Position numbers and translations under genes: made by a program. A stretch of 56,407 bases of DNA from an uncultured bacterium (GTDB lineage Bacteria > Krumholzibacteriota > Krumholzibacteriia > LZORAL124-64-63), in NCBI GenBank assembly GCA_937910695.1, contig CALEMW010000029.1, positions 1 to 56,407 on the forward strand. Reading direction: 5' to 3'. The notes under the pieces are model-generated. The model searched no databases, was not told the origin of the DNA, and saw only the letters and a program-made list of their open reading frames with translations. How positions within the stretch are numbered: position 1 is the stretch's first letter; the number at the start of each line of letters is the position of its first letter. This document shows, piece after piece, positions 1 through 8,588 of the stretch.

Positions 1-2
1 GC

Positions 3-851
3 TTCGTCTCGACCGAAGGGGCCGCGACCCTGTCTCGTCTCGTGTTTCGCGTCGCCGCGCCGGCCCTGTTGCTGCGCAGCGTGGCCACCCAGCCCCTGGC
101 GGAAACCGCCCAGTTCGGCACCATCGCAGTGATTGTCGGGGCCAGCGTGCTGACCGCCGCGGTCACTTACGTGATCGCCCGAGGCCAGCCGCGACGTCGG
201 GTGGGCGTTCTGGCCCAGGGCGCGTTTCGCTCCAACACCGTGTTCTTCGGACTGCCGGTGGTGACTCAGGCCTATGGCGACGCGGCGGTGGCGCGCGCTG
301 CGGTGGTCATCGGCACCATGGTCATCACCTACAACCTGCTCGGGGCGCTGGTGCTGGCGTTGCCGCGGGAGCGGGTCAGTGCCCGCTCTGCTGATCTCTG
401 GCGCGACACGCTCAAGGAGATGGCCGGCAACCCGCTGGTGCTGGGCATCCTCGGCGGCATCGCCCTGTCCGCCTCGGGTTGGAGCCTCCCGAACGTCGCC
501 GACCGCACCCTGGAGATGATCGGCCGCACGGCGCTGCCGCTGGCGCTGCTGTCCATCGGGTCGGGGCTCAATCCGCGGCACCTGCCGCGGGAGTGGCGGC
601 CGGCCCTGGTCATCTCAATCGTGAAGCTGGTGGTCTATCCGGCGTCCATCTGGCTGGCGTTGCGGTTCCTCGGCCTCGAGGGCGAGGCTCTGGCGGTGCC
701 CGTGGTGCTGCTGTCGTCGCCATGCGCGGTGATGGCCTACATCATGGCCAAGGAGATGAACGGGGACGAGCAGCTGGCGAGCGCCATCGTGATCGGATCG
801 ACTATGTTGGCGGTGGTGACGAGTGTGGGGTGGTTGGTGGTGTTGGGGTAG
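3..851 (+). CDS. AEC-family transporter, 5' end cut by window edge
   Basis: The reading frame is open to the left edge, so the N-terminal part is missing; about 283 residues remain of a family that is usually 300-320 residues. It is strongly hydrophobic, with several membrane helices. The C-terminal half has the auxin-efflux-carrier (AEC) pattern: NPLVLGILGG, then a helix with GRTALPLALLSIGSGL, then LSSPCAVMAYIMAKEM near the end. Family members are secondary transporters of the inner membrane, many of them for small organic acids such as malate; the substrate cannot be told here. An in-frame GTG at position 42 is probably internal, because the codons upstream also read as family-like sequence. 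Confidence 0.85.
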   Translation, partial: FVSTEGAATLSRLVFRVAAPALLLRSVATQPLAETAQFGTIAVIVGASVLTAAVTYVIARGQPRRRVGVLAQGAFRSNTVFFGLPVVTQAYGDAAVARAAVVIGTMVITYNLLGALVLALPRERVSARSADLWRDTLKEMAGNPLVLGILGGIALSASGWSLPNVADRTLEMIGRTALPLALLSIGSGLNPRHLPREWRPALVISIVKLVVYPASIWLALRFLGLEGEALAVPVVLLSSPCAVMAYIMAKEMNGDEQLASAIVIGSTMLAVVTSVGWLVVLG

Positions 852-879
852 GGATATCGATATGCCAAGAGAGCAAACA

Positions 880-901
880 GGGGACGCAATGATTGCGCCC
901 C
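880..901. terminator. possible weak hairpin after the AEC gene
   Basis: Four G, a bulged A and CGCA (880-888) pair with TGCG and four C (894-901) around a 5-nt loop. There is no T-run on either side, so this is only a weak candidate for transcription end between the convergent AEC and haemoglobin-like genes. Confidence 0.25.
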
Positions 902-938
902 CTGCCGATAGGCCAGCCCATCTCGATGCCTATCGCCT

Positions 939-1460
939 CTATTCGAAAACGACCTGATCCTTCAACGACACCAGGATGCACACGATCTCATCGATCTCTG
1001 CCTGCCCATACTTCATGCTCTGCATGGCCGTCACGACATCCCCGCCGGCCGACAGGAAATCCGCATCGGTGAGTTTGAGATGCGCATGGGACGACGGCAG
1101 ATCCCTGCCCTCGTACTTGACCTCGCCGCCCGTCCCCGCCGCCACGAAATCGGCCACGAGCTTCGCCAGGTTCGCCGGATCCACGTGATCCAGCGTACGC
1201 TTGATGGAGTCGTTCACGCCATGAAGTCGTACGATTTCGGTCGTGAGTTCGAGAATGCGATCGTAACCGCCCAGGCGTTCGTACAAGGGCGTCTCGACGT
1301 GGCGGGCCGACCTGGCCGTCGAAGAAGCCTCGCACATGGCCTCCAGGGCGTTCATCTGTTCCGCGATCGTCGGCGTCGCATCGTCCGCGGCCAGGGACGC
1401 CGCCGGCAAGACAGCCAGCATCGAAATCAACACGGCAAAGGACAGGTTGGTCTTCAGCAT
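939..1460 (-). CDS. exported truncated-haemoglobin-like protein (group 1 type)
   Basis: The 173-residue product starts with a signal peptide (MLKTNLSFAVLISMLAVL, Ala-rich cleavage region near residue 25). A truncated-globin-like domain follows: LYERLGGYDRI at 59-69, then DFVAAGTGGEVKYEGRD at 104-120, then HAHLKLTDADF at 125-135. His125 lies where the proximal haem histidine (F8) sits in group 1 truncated haemoglobins. The Phe usually found at CD1 appears to be replaced (IKRTLDHVD). I chose the ATG at 1460 because GGAAGAGA lies just upstream; the longer frame adds 34 unlikely residues. Truncated haemoglobins are normally cytoplasmic, so the signal peptide is unusual. Haem binding is inferred, not shown. 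Confidence 0.75.
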   Translation of the reverse strand: MLKTNLSFAVLISMLAVLPAASLAADDATPTIAEQMNALEAMCEASSTARSARHVETPLYERLGGYDRILELTTEIVRLHGVNDSIKRTLDHVDPANLAKLVADFVAAGTGGEVKYEGRDLPSSHAHLKLTDADFLSAGGDVVTAMQSMKYGQAEIDEIVCILVSLKDQVVFE

Positions 1461-1672
1461 CGTGGTCTCTTCCGTCAGGGGATAGCGGTGTCGATGCCGA
1501 GTGATTCGAATGGAGACCGAACCGCTGTTGCGATGGCATCGATACGCGAGGGACTCGAACATAATGACTCGCCAATCAAGATAACATTGATCCTGTTTGA
1601 CGAGTAAAGAAATTCTCGATGTTCAGGAATCCCCGGCAGCAGAACCCGCACGCTTTGTTCTAGTGAAATGCA

Positions 1673-1707
1673 GAGACGCACGGTGCTTCCCGCGCACCGT
1701 GCGTCTC
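1673..1707 (-). terminator. strong hairpin downstream of the LVIVP-repeat gene
   Basis: A perfect 14-bp stem (1673-1686 with 1694-1707) closes a 7-nt loop. It lies 32 bases beyond the stop codon of the minus-strand gene ending at 1739. On that strand the sequence after the stem is only moderately T-rich (TGCATTTCAC), so this is a likely but not textbook Rho-independent terminator. Confidence 0.7.
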
Positions 1708-1738
1708 GAGTAGGATTTGGCAACCCCAAGGCCACCCT

Positions 1739-4156
1739 TTACTTGGCCAGTACGACCTTCCGTACGTCGATCCCCTCGTCGGTTCTCAATCGCATCAGAT
1801 ACTGACCCGCAGCAACCGAACGCCCTGCCATGTCGCTGCCGTTCCAGTCCGCCGTATGCCGACCTGACGTCAACACCTCGTCGACCAGCACCGTCACGCG
1901 GCGCCCGGCAAGATCGTAGACGGTCAACTCGGCGCGGCCCTGATGCTCAAGCACGAAGGCGATGGTGGTCCGCGGGTTGAAGGGATTGGGCCAAGGCTCT
2001 TGGAGCACGGCGCGGACCGGCAGAGACATCTCCGCCAGGTCTGCCGGTCCGTACCACGCAACGGCGCCGTCGACGAAGGTTTCTTCCAGCCAGTACAACG
2101 TTGCTCGGGCTGGAGGAGCCGGGTCTACCCAGGAATAGCGATCGGCACCTGAGAGAGCCGTTGAGGTGCGGCGCATGCGCTGGGCCTCGGAGTCGCCCCG
2201 CCAAACATGGAAGTCGCTCGCGATGCCTGCAGAGAGAACGCGCCAAGAAAGCGACGCTCCGCCCGGAATGCGCACGGCCTCCAGCGTACTCAGATGCACC
2301 GGCGTGGCCTGGTCGTCGTTGAAGACGGTGAAACCATATTCACCATTGGCAATCACGAATACACGCTCCCACATGTCCACGCCCAACCCGAAGCGTAACG
2401 TCGTTTCCTGATGGATGGTCTGGATATCCCAGGGGTCGGTGACATCATAGACAGCCGTGCCACCAGTACCGATGGCTGCGTACAGGCGAGTACCACGGGA
2501 ACGCAACCCGTATACATACTCCGGCGGATCGAATGTGGTGAGGGGCGTGAGTTCGCCTGTCGGAGATAGCTGCAGCACACCGATGCCTGTATTGACGCCG
2601 GCGACATACACAACGCCGGCCGCCACCGTCACCTGTTTCAACGAACTGGTGGGATACACCATCGTGCCGACCATGACAGGAAGATTCGGATCCGAAAGAT
2701 CGAAACACTGAATGGTGTTATTGCTCGCAAGAAGCATGAACTCATCCACAAACTCCAGATCTACGGCCGGTCCGACCGCCGTCACCGTACCGACCGCGAC
2801 GGGTGAACCGGGAAGAGACAGATCATAGCTCGTGACGGAGTTGTCAGACGAGGATACATAGAGCAGACGTTCATGAAATCCCGTCGCCCTCGCATCGCCG
2901 GTGACAATCACGGTATCACGCACGGCAAACGGATATCCCGATCCAAGATCAACGACCACCGCGCCATAATTGCGGCAGGAAGCGACAGCATATCCCTCGG
3001 CGACGTTGAGATCTTCCACAACTCCGGGAAGGGTCATTGTGCCCAGAAAGTCGATGCTGGAAGGGTTATCGATGTCGTAGAAGCTCAGCCGGGACGATGA
3101 ATGTTGACCCGCCACATAGAGAGTTCCACACAGCCCCGTCATGTCCGTCCTTCCAGGCAAGGCGAACTCGAATTGCGAGGCTGTCGATATGTCGTAGATG
3201 TTGGTAACGCCACCGGTCACTCTGGCGACGATATGCTGCATATCGCTGCTCAAGTCAAATACGGTCCGCTCCAGGCCGGGGTCATGGGATTCCATAAAAA
3301 TGAGATCGGTAGAGCTGGCACCGAACGTGTAGAAGTTGTAGATGCCGTCTTCGACCACGAGCAGAACCTCGTTCTTGTAGTAATGGACACGGGTCGAACT
3401 CGAACTCATCTGGCCGAGGGAAATCAAATCGAATAGATCGAATCCATAGGCAAACCAACCGGCATTACCGGCGAAGACATGCAGAATACCGTCGCGTACT
3501 AGAATGCCATCGGGCACGAACGGATACTCCACAGAGTACTCCATCGGTCCATCTGGAGTGTTGGGATCCGACACATCGAAGACAAAAATGGAACCACCTC
3601 CTCCAAAACCCAGATAGACTTTGCCATTTTCGTAGACGATGCTGTCGACATCGCCCCAAGCCGATCCCGAACCAGCCGCTACGGGCGCAGCAGGGTCGGC
3701 CAGATCGAAGATATTGAGCTCGCCACCGCTACTCGTCACGTACGCCATTCCGTCGCCAAGACACATCTTATAGGAATCCGAACCGGCGAACTCGTTCTGC
3801 GATGCAATGACCGGATGCAGGGGATCGCTGAGATCCGACGTCACGAACATGCCGCGGGCTACACCTACCAGCCAGTCGCCGTCCACTTCCAGATCATCGA
3901 TCAGATCGGGGTACTCGATTTCAGAAGTCATGATGGGATTCGCCATGTCAGAGATATCCCAGGTCTGGAGAAGCATCCCGGTGCCCAGGTACATGACATT
4001 GGGTCCACAGGCGTAGGCACTCGGGTAGCCCTTTCGCCAGTCTCCCACCTTCTGGACTCCACCATCCTGAGGCTCGGCCGACCCGACGGTCGGATGGAAG
4101 ACAGTCAACAGCGCGAGCGCCGTGACGATGGCCAGCAGTCCCTTGAACCTGTTCAT
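1739..4156 (-). CDS. secreted LVIVP-repeat beta-propeller-like protein with FlgD-like C-terminal sorting module
   Basis: An 805-residue exported protein. The signal peptide is MNRFKGLLAIVTALALLTVF. Residues of roughly 50-620 carry many copies of a D(I/L)SDP..P pattern (for example DISDMANPIMTS, DLSDPLHPVIAS, DLSDPNLPVMVG), as in LVIVP-repeat proteins. The last ~90 residues form a FlgD-like Ig module starting at PWPNPFNPRTT and ending RKVVLAK. Such modules direct or anchor surface proteins in several FCB-like phyla. The ATG at 4156 is chosen for its upstream AGGGGG; 14 more in-frame residues upstream are unlikely. No enzymatic motif is visible; a surface binding or structural role is a guess. 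Confidence 0.85.
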   Translation of the reverse strand: MNRFKGLLAIVTALALLTVFHPTVGSAEPQDGGVQKVGDWRKGYPSAYACGPNVMYLGTGMLLQTWDISDMANPIMTSEIEYPDLIDDLEVDGDWLVGVARGMFVTSDLSDPLHPVIASQNEFAGSDSYKMCLGDGMAYVTSSGGELNIFDLADPAAPVAAGSGSAWGDVDSIVYENGKVYLGFGGGGSIFVFDVSDPNTPDGPMEYSVEYPFVPDGILVRDGILHVFAGNAGWFAYGFDLFDLISLGQMSSSSTRVHYYKNEVLLVVEDGIYNFYTFGASSTDLIFMESHDPGLERTVFDLSSDMQHIVARVTGGVTNIYDISTASQFEFALPGRTDMTGLCGTLYVAGQHSSSRLSFYDIDNPSSIDFLGTMTLPGVVEDLNVAEGYAVASCRNYGAVVVDLGSGYPFAVRDTVIVTGDARATGFHERLLYVSSSDNSVTSYDLSLPGSPVAVGTVTAVGPAVDLEFVDEFMLLASNNTIQCFDLSDPNLPVMVGTMVYPTSSLKQVTVAAGVVYVAGVNTGIGVLQLSPTGELTPLTTFDPPEYVYGLRSRGTRLYAAIGTGGTAVYDVTDPWDIQTIHQETTLRFGLGVDMWERVFVIANGEYGFTVFNDDQATPVHLSTLEAVRIPGGASLSWRVLSAGIASDFHVWRGDSEAQRMRRTSTALSGADRYSWVDPAPPARATLYWLEETFVDGAVAWYGPADLAEMSLPVRAVLQEPWPNPFNPRTTIAFVLEHQGRAELTVYDLAGRRVTVLVDEVLTSGRHTADWNGSDMAGRSVAAGQYLMRLRTDEGIDVRKVVLAK

Positions 4157-4395
4157 GACGACCCCCTGCAATGGACACGGATGGTATCTGGATTCCATAA
4201 TCTCCCAGACCTATCGGCTGACCGAGGTCGTGATTGAGTGTTTTCAAGATCGGGATCCCCCTCGATTCGCCCCCTTCCCGTTGAATCCCCTCGAACAATC
4301 GACTACCCTCTCCATTCTGTACGACATCGCCGCCTCCTCCCCCCGACACGACACGGATCGGAGCCGCGATGCTCCGGCCCGAGGAGCACGTCCCC

Positions 4396-5784
4396 ATGGC
4401 CTCGTCCACCAGAACCATCGTCCAAGCCTTCGACGGCGCTGCGATCCAAGACCTCGAACTGCACGACGGGCCGGCCGTCGACACCATGCTCGAAAGCTCT
4501 TGGCGGCTCCACCGCAACCACCCCCACGGCCTGCCCGCCCACGAACGCCGGGCCATCCTGAAGCGCCTCGCCGCGCTCATGGCGCCCGAGGCCGAGGCCT
4601 TCGCCCTGCTCATCGCCCGCGAGGGCGGCAAGCCCCTGAAGGACGCCCGGGTCGAGGTGGCCCGCGCCATCAACGGCGTGGATCTGGCGGCCGAGGAGAT
4701 GGGACGCCTCGGCGGCCACCAGATCCCCATGGACCTGACCGCAGCGGGCGCCGGCCGCACCGCGTTCACGATCCGCGAGCCCATCGGCGTGGTGGTGGCG
4801 ATCAGCGCCTTCAACCATCCCCTCAACCTGATCGTCCATCAGGTCGCGCCGGCCGTGGCGGTGGGCTGCCCGGTCATCGTCAAGCCCGCCGGCACCACGC
4901 CCCTGTCGTGCCTGAAGTTCCTGGGACTGCTCTACGAGGCCGGGCTTCCCGAAGACTGGTGCCGTTTCTGCTACTGCGCGCCGGAAGTGGCCGGACAGCT
5001 CGCCGCCGATCCGCGCGTCGCCTTCGTGTCGTTCATCGGGTCGGGCGAGGTGGGCTGGCGGCTGCGCAGCCGGCTGGCGCCGGGCGCACGCTGCTCCCTC
5101 GAGCACGGCGGTGTCGCACCGGTGATCGTGGCCGCCGACGCGGACCTCGAGCGCATGGTGCCGCTGCTGGTCAAGGGCGGGTACTACCATGCCGGGCAGG
5201 TCTGCGTGTCGGTGCAGCGGGTGTTCGCGGACGCGAAGATCAAGGCAAAGCTGGTGGACGCCCTCGTTGATCATGTCGAGAACCTTGTGACCGGCGACCC
5301 CGTCGACGCGGCCACCGACGTGGGCCCGCTGATCCAGACCGGCGAGGTCGATCGTGTGGAAACCTGGGTCGTCGAGGCCGTGGAGAGCGGCGCCGGGTGT
5401 CCCATCGGTGGCCACCGCCTGAGCGACCGCGTCTACGCGCCGACGCTGCTGGTCGATCCACCCGCGGGCTGCCGCGCCTCGGCCGAGGAGATCTTCGGCC
5501 CCGTGCTCAACGTCTACGGCTATGACGATGAAGACGCCGCCGTGGCCCGGGCCAACGCCCTGTCCGCCTCGTTCCAGGCCGCCGTGTTCACCCGCGACGT
5601 CGAGCGCGCCATGCGATTGTCCAGACGTCTGGACGCCGCCGCGGTGATGGTCAACGACCACACGGCGTTCCGGGTGGACTGGATGCCCTTCGGCGGACGG
5701 CGCACGTCGGGGCTGGGAGTCGGCGGCATGCTTTACGCCATGGAGGACATGGCGCCGGAAAAGCTGGTAGTGATCAAGGGGTGA
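4396..5784 (+). CDS. NAD(P)-dependent aldehyde dehydrogenase family protein
   Basis: 462 residues, near the usual 450-500 for the family. The cofactor-domain motif ISAFNHPLN (around 134-142) holds the conserved Asn, and VGCPVIVKPAGTTPL follows. The general-base Glu lies in LEHGG, where ELGG is usual, and the catalytic Cys in GQVCVSVQRV. EEIFGPVL and the C-terminal PFGGRRTSGLG are also present. All three catalytic residues are thus kept. I start at the ATG at 4396, which has GAGGAG nine bases upstream, rather than at 4369. The gene stands alone between divergent and co-directional neighbours and its substrate is unknown; it could serve the amino-acid catabolic cluster 10 kb away, but nothing links them directly. 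Confidence 0.9.
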   Translation: MASSTRTIVQAFDGAAIQDLELHDGPAVDTMLESSWRLHRNHPHGLPAHERRAILKRLAALMAPEAEAFALLIAREGGKPLKDARVEVARAINGVDLAAEEMGRLGGHQIPMDLTAAGAGRTAFTIREPIGVVVAISAFNHPLNLIVHQVAPAVAVGCPVIVKPAGTTPLSCLKFLGLLYEAGLPEDWCRFCYCAPEVAGQLAADPRVAFVSFIGSGEVGWRLRSRLAPGARCSLEHGGVAPVIVAADADLERMVPLLVKGGYYHAGQVCVSVQRVFADAKIKAKLVDALVDHVENLVTGDPVDAATDVGPLIQTGEVDRVETWVVEAVESGAGCPIGGHRLSDRVYAPTLLVDPPAGCRASAEEIFGPVLNVYGYDDEDAAVARANALSASFQAAVFTRDVERAMRLSRRLDAAAVMVNDHTAFRVDWMPFGGRRTSGLGVGGMLYAMEDMAPEKLVVIKG

Positions 5785-5831
5785 GCCTCGTCAGGTTTCC
5801 TCTCAGCTCATCATGAACAAGGAGACTTGCT

Positions 5832-6170
5832 ATGAAAACAACCCGCTCTGCGCGTCTGATTGCGATCGCCCTGGTCTGCATCGGTGCGTTGATCATCGGT
5901 GGCTGCGCATCGACCACGGCCACAGACTCTCGTGACGTCATCAAGACCGGTGAAGTCCGTATCTTCGAGGTCTTCGGCATGGATTGTCCCGGCTGTCACG
6001 GCGGGGTCGAAAAACTCGTGGAGGCGATCCCCGGCGTCCTTGACGCTCAAGCCTCATGGGAGAGCAAGCGCATCACAGTGATTCTCAGCGAGGGCAGCAC
6101 AGTCGCCGATGAGACCATCCGCGAGACCATTGCCCGCGCCAATTTCACAGCAGGAGAACGTCTGCAATGA
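5832..6170 (+). CDS. heavy-metal-associated (HMA) domain lipoprotein
   Basis: 112 residues. A lipoprotein signal (hydrophobic stretch, then LIIGGC with Cys25) is followed by an HMA fold. GMDCPGCHGGVEKLVEAIPGV has the metal-binding CxxC pair at Cys52 and Cys55, and the later SKRITVIL strand fits the ferredoxin-like fold. HMA domains bind copper, zinc, mercury or similar soft metals, usually in the cytoplasm on chaperones and P-type ATPases; here the domain would sit in the periplasm on a lipid anchor. AAGGAG lies 7 bases before the ATG. The stop overlaps the next start by four bases (ATGA), so the two genes are translationally coupled. Confidence 0.85.
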   Translation: MKTTRSARLIAIALVCIGALIIGGCASTTATDSRDVIKTGEVRIFEVFGMDCPGCHGGVEKLVEAIPGVLDAQASWESKRITVILSEGSTVADETIRETIARANFTAGERLQ

Positions 6171-7033
6171 CTACAAAACCACAGTCTCGAACAGTCCTCT
6201 TGACGTTGCTGTTGATTCTAATTTCCGTTTCGGGCCCGGTGTCCGCCGGCATCACCATCGATGCCGGCCTTACGCCGCCGGAAGGGCGCTGGATCGTGCG
6301 GACGCAGATGCGGATCATGTCCCGTGAGGCGGCCCCTGAGGGCATGAACACCGGGAGCATGAATCGCACAATGGTGCCTGTGGTCATCGTCCACGGCATG
6401 AGCCAAAGCCTGACGCTCGGCTTACGCCAAGTCTACGACTCCCGCTCCATGACCATGAACGGCATGACGACCAAGAAGTCGGGACGCGGGGACCTCTACC
6501 TCTTCGCCAAATACAAGATCCTGCGAATCAACACGCGCAACTACACGCTGGGAATCGCCCCGGTCTTCGGCGTCGAATCACCCACAGGTTCCGCCGACAT
6601 CTCCAGCGATTATTGGGATATGTATGCCGGTCTATACGTGTCGGGCCGTGCCGGCGCCTGGGCGCTGGATCTCAACCTCGGCCGTTTCGCCCGGGGTGTC
6701 ATGAAGGTGCCGACCGACGCAACCGTTGAAGGTGACGAATTCGGTGTCGACCTGGCCTTCTCACGACAGATCCCCGTGGGCAACTCAGGCCAAATCGCTT
6801 TGGCTCCTGTGCTGGAACTGAGCTGGCAAAACATCGACCCCGTTACTCCCGGCCTCGGTGCGAGCGCGGCCAACACCGGCGAATCCGTGTTCAGCCTGGC
6901 CCCGGGGCTCAAGTACACCGTCGGCGATCTGATCCTCGAAGGTCTTGTACGCTTCCCTGTCGCCCAGGATCAGAAAGGTATGCAGCTCGAGATGAAGCCG
7001 ATGGCGCTGCTGGGAGTTCGGTACATGTTCTAA
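6167..7033 (+). CDS. outer-membrane beta-barrel protein with Met-rich segments
   Basis: 288 residues with a signal peptide (LLTLLLILISVSGPVSAG). The rest alternates polar and hydrophobic residues and ends in GVRYMF, a C-terminal Phe typical of outer-membrane barrels. It resembles MetA-pathway / phenol-type putative outer-membrane transporters. Two early segments are rich in Met (EGMNTGSMNRTM and SMTMNGM), which is often seen in copper or silver handling proteins. It shares a 4-base overlap with the HMA lipoprotein gene, so a joint role in periplasmic metal capture or export is likely. This role is inferred from context and composition. Confidence 0.75.
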   Translation: MTTKPQSRTVLLTLLLILISVSGPVSAGITIDAGLTPPEGRWIVRTQMRIMSREAAPEGMNTGSMNRTMVPVVIVHGMSQSLTLGLRQVYDSRSMTMNGMTTKKSGRGDLYLFAKYKILRINTRNYTLGIAPVFGVESPTGSADISSDYWDMYAGLYVSGRAGAWALDLNLGRFARGVMKVPTDATVEGDEFGVDLAFSRQIPVGNSGQIALAPVLELSWQNIDPVTPGLGASAANTGESVFSLAPGLKYTVGDLILEGLVRFPVAQDQKGMQLEMKPMALLGVRYMF

Positions 7034-7067
7034 CGATTCCTCCTGGTGCGAACCTCCCAATTAAGAA

Positions 7068-7097
7068 GAACCCCGCCGCCTCTCGGCGACGGGGTTC
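7068..7097. terminator. bidirectional terminator between convergent genes
   Basis: Stem GAACCCCG-CCGCC pairs with GGCG-CGGGGTTC (one internal mismatch) around a TCTC loop. It sits between the Met-rich barrel gene (stop 7033) and the RRM gene (stop 7127). Short T-rich tracts flank it on both strands. Confidence 0.7.
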
Positions 7098-7126
7098 CTG
7101 TTCAACGCGCAGGCTAGAAACCTGAC

Positions 7127-7417
7127 TTACCAGCGGCTTCCGCCGCCGCCGCCGCCACCGCCGCCGCCACTGCGGGGACGATCCTGAGCTTCGTTCACGC
7201 GCAGTGCGCGTCCGCCCAGGTCCTTGCCGTCCAGCGCCGAGACCACAGCTGCGATCACGTCGTCGTCCATCTCGACGAAGCCGAAGCCTCGGGGACGACC
7301 CGTCTCACGATCGTTGATCAGGGCCACCGAGTGAACGGTGCCGTGCTGACCAAACATCTGCGTGATTTCGTCTTCGGTCGCGGTGAAAGGCAGGTTGCCT
7401 ACGTACAGTTTCTTCAC
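7127..7417 (-). CDS. RRM-domain RNA-binding protein with Gly-rich tail
   Basis: 96 residues, one RNA-recognition motif. RNP2 is KLYVGNLPF (3-11) and RNP1 is RGFGFVEM (43-50). A tail of about ten glycines ends in SRW. Small single-RRM proteins of this type occur in cyanobacteria and many Gram-negatives, where several are cold-induced and bind single-stranded RNA. The start codon is GTG at 7417, preceded by AGGGAG eight bases away. Upstream lies a GC-rich stretch with repeated GCCGGC that can fold; a structured leader would fit cold regulation but is not proved. Confidence 0.92.
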   Translation of the reverse strand: MKKLYVGNLPFTATEDEITQMFGQHGTVHSVALINDRETGRPRGFGFVEMDDDVIAAVVSALDGKDLGGRALRVNEAQDRPRSGGGGGGGGGGSRW

Positions 7418-7697
7418 AGTCTTGTCTCCCTGTGCCGGCTTGCCGGCTTAACCAAGCGCTCAGGGTCGCCGGCTTGTTCCGGCTAAACCCACTGCGCTTC
7501 AAACTGGCCCGACGATCCTTGTGATCGCCGAACCTTATCCCCGACGGTCGGGGGTATCCGGATGCATTGACCCACGAAGGGCCTAGGTGGATCAATCGTC
7601 TAAAGGACCGAAGAAGTCAAGGTTTACTCTAAAACTGATCACATCCACCGATCCAGCCTTTTGGCCCCGTTCCAGCTCATCCGGCGTTTCGGTCGCA

Positions 7698-8492
7698 CTA
7701 CTTGATGGCGATCCAAAGGGCCCGATTGGCGTTTCGCTCCATTTCCAGACCGGCTGTCGCGCCGCAGAACAGCTCGTCGAGACGATCCCTGTATGGTGCG
7801 ATGCTCGCCGCCACGGCTTCGGGCAGGCCGTCCTGCCAAGGAAAACGGGTCGGATCCTGTTCCATCTTCCCCAATTCCACTGCTAAAGAATCGTCGGCCT
7901 GCGTCTCCCCTTGCTTCGCCAGGCACTCCCGGATCATGAGCGCAGCATCGGGTGACACCGCCTCTCCGTCCGAGAAGATCTCATTGCGAGTCTGGTCGGA
8001 GAGCAGCTGTTCGCGATAACACGCGGCGTAGATGTAGGAGTATTCCTCCAGCCCCATCGATGCCTCCAACAATGCCTCGTTGCGCAGCTCGAAGTATCGC
8101 GCCAGGAACGGCGTGATCGCCAAGGAGGCTCCGCCCAGCGCCGAGGCCGTGTCGCCGACGTCGCTCAGGTCGCCGGGATCCTTGGTTTCGAGGGCCGCGA
8201 CGGAATCGAAACCGCGGCGCACCGATCCGTAGTCTTCGCAAGCGGCAACCATCCGCACGCGCAGCTCCAGGAAGGTTTCCATGCGTTCGGTGGGAATCCG
8301 TCCCGACGGCAGCGGAACATAGGCGGCGTCGGCTCCAAGGGTCCGATCGAGCACGACCAGCGACTCGGTTGCTTTGTGCAGGGGGATCCAGGTTTGCACC
8401 CCCACCACGGCCGCGATCAGCAGGGGCACCCCCACCATCAACGCAAGCACGACGAGGCACCCTTTCGCGACCGTACGACCTTGACCACCCAT
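7698..8492 (-). CDS. unknown protein with one N-terminal membrane helix
   Basis: 264 residues; I do not recognise the family. After MGGQGRTVAKG comes one strong membrane helix (CLVVLALMVGVPLLIAAVVGV, about 12-32). The rest is a hydrophilic, mostly helical domain with two or three Cys and many acidic residues, probably outside the inner membrane. The ATG at 8492 follows GGCAGGTGA; the longer frame adds 22 basic residues that look like untranslated leader. It stands between the RRM gene and the GH16 gene on the same strand, with gaps of nearly 300 and 100 bases, so it may be transcribed alone. Confidence 0.65.
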   Translation of the reverse strand: MGGQGRTVAKGCLVVLALMVGVPLLIAAVVGVQTWIPLHKATESLVVLDRTLGADAAYVPLPSGRIPTERMETFLELRVRMVAACEDYGSVRRGFDSVAALETKDPGDLSDVGDTASALGGASLAITPFLARYFELRNEALLEASMGLEEYSYIYAACYREQLLSDQTRNEIFSDGEAVSPDAALMIRECLAKQGETQADDSLAVELGKMEQDPTRFPWQDGLPEAVAASIAPYRDRLDELFCGATAGLEMERNANRALWIAIK

Positions 8493-8588
8493 CCGCGTCA
8501 CCTGCCTTTTCCGTTGGGACCGGAAGGAGTAACGCAGTGGAATGCGGCCAAGTTGCATGGAAGCAAGTTATGGCCGTCGATCAGGAGC

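Noticed and set aside
7127-7160. GCC/CCG run at the end of the RRM gene as a sequencing artefact or microsatellite
   Set aside because: It encodes the Gly-rich tail that is normal for this protein type and keeps the frame to a sensible stop.
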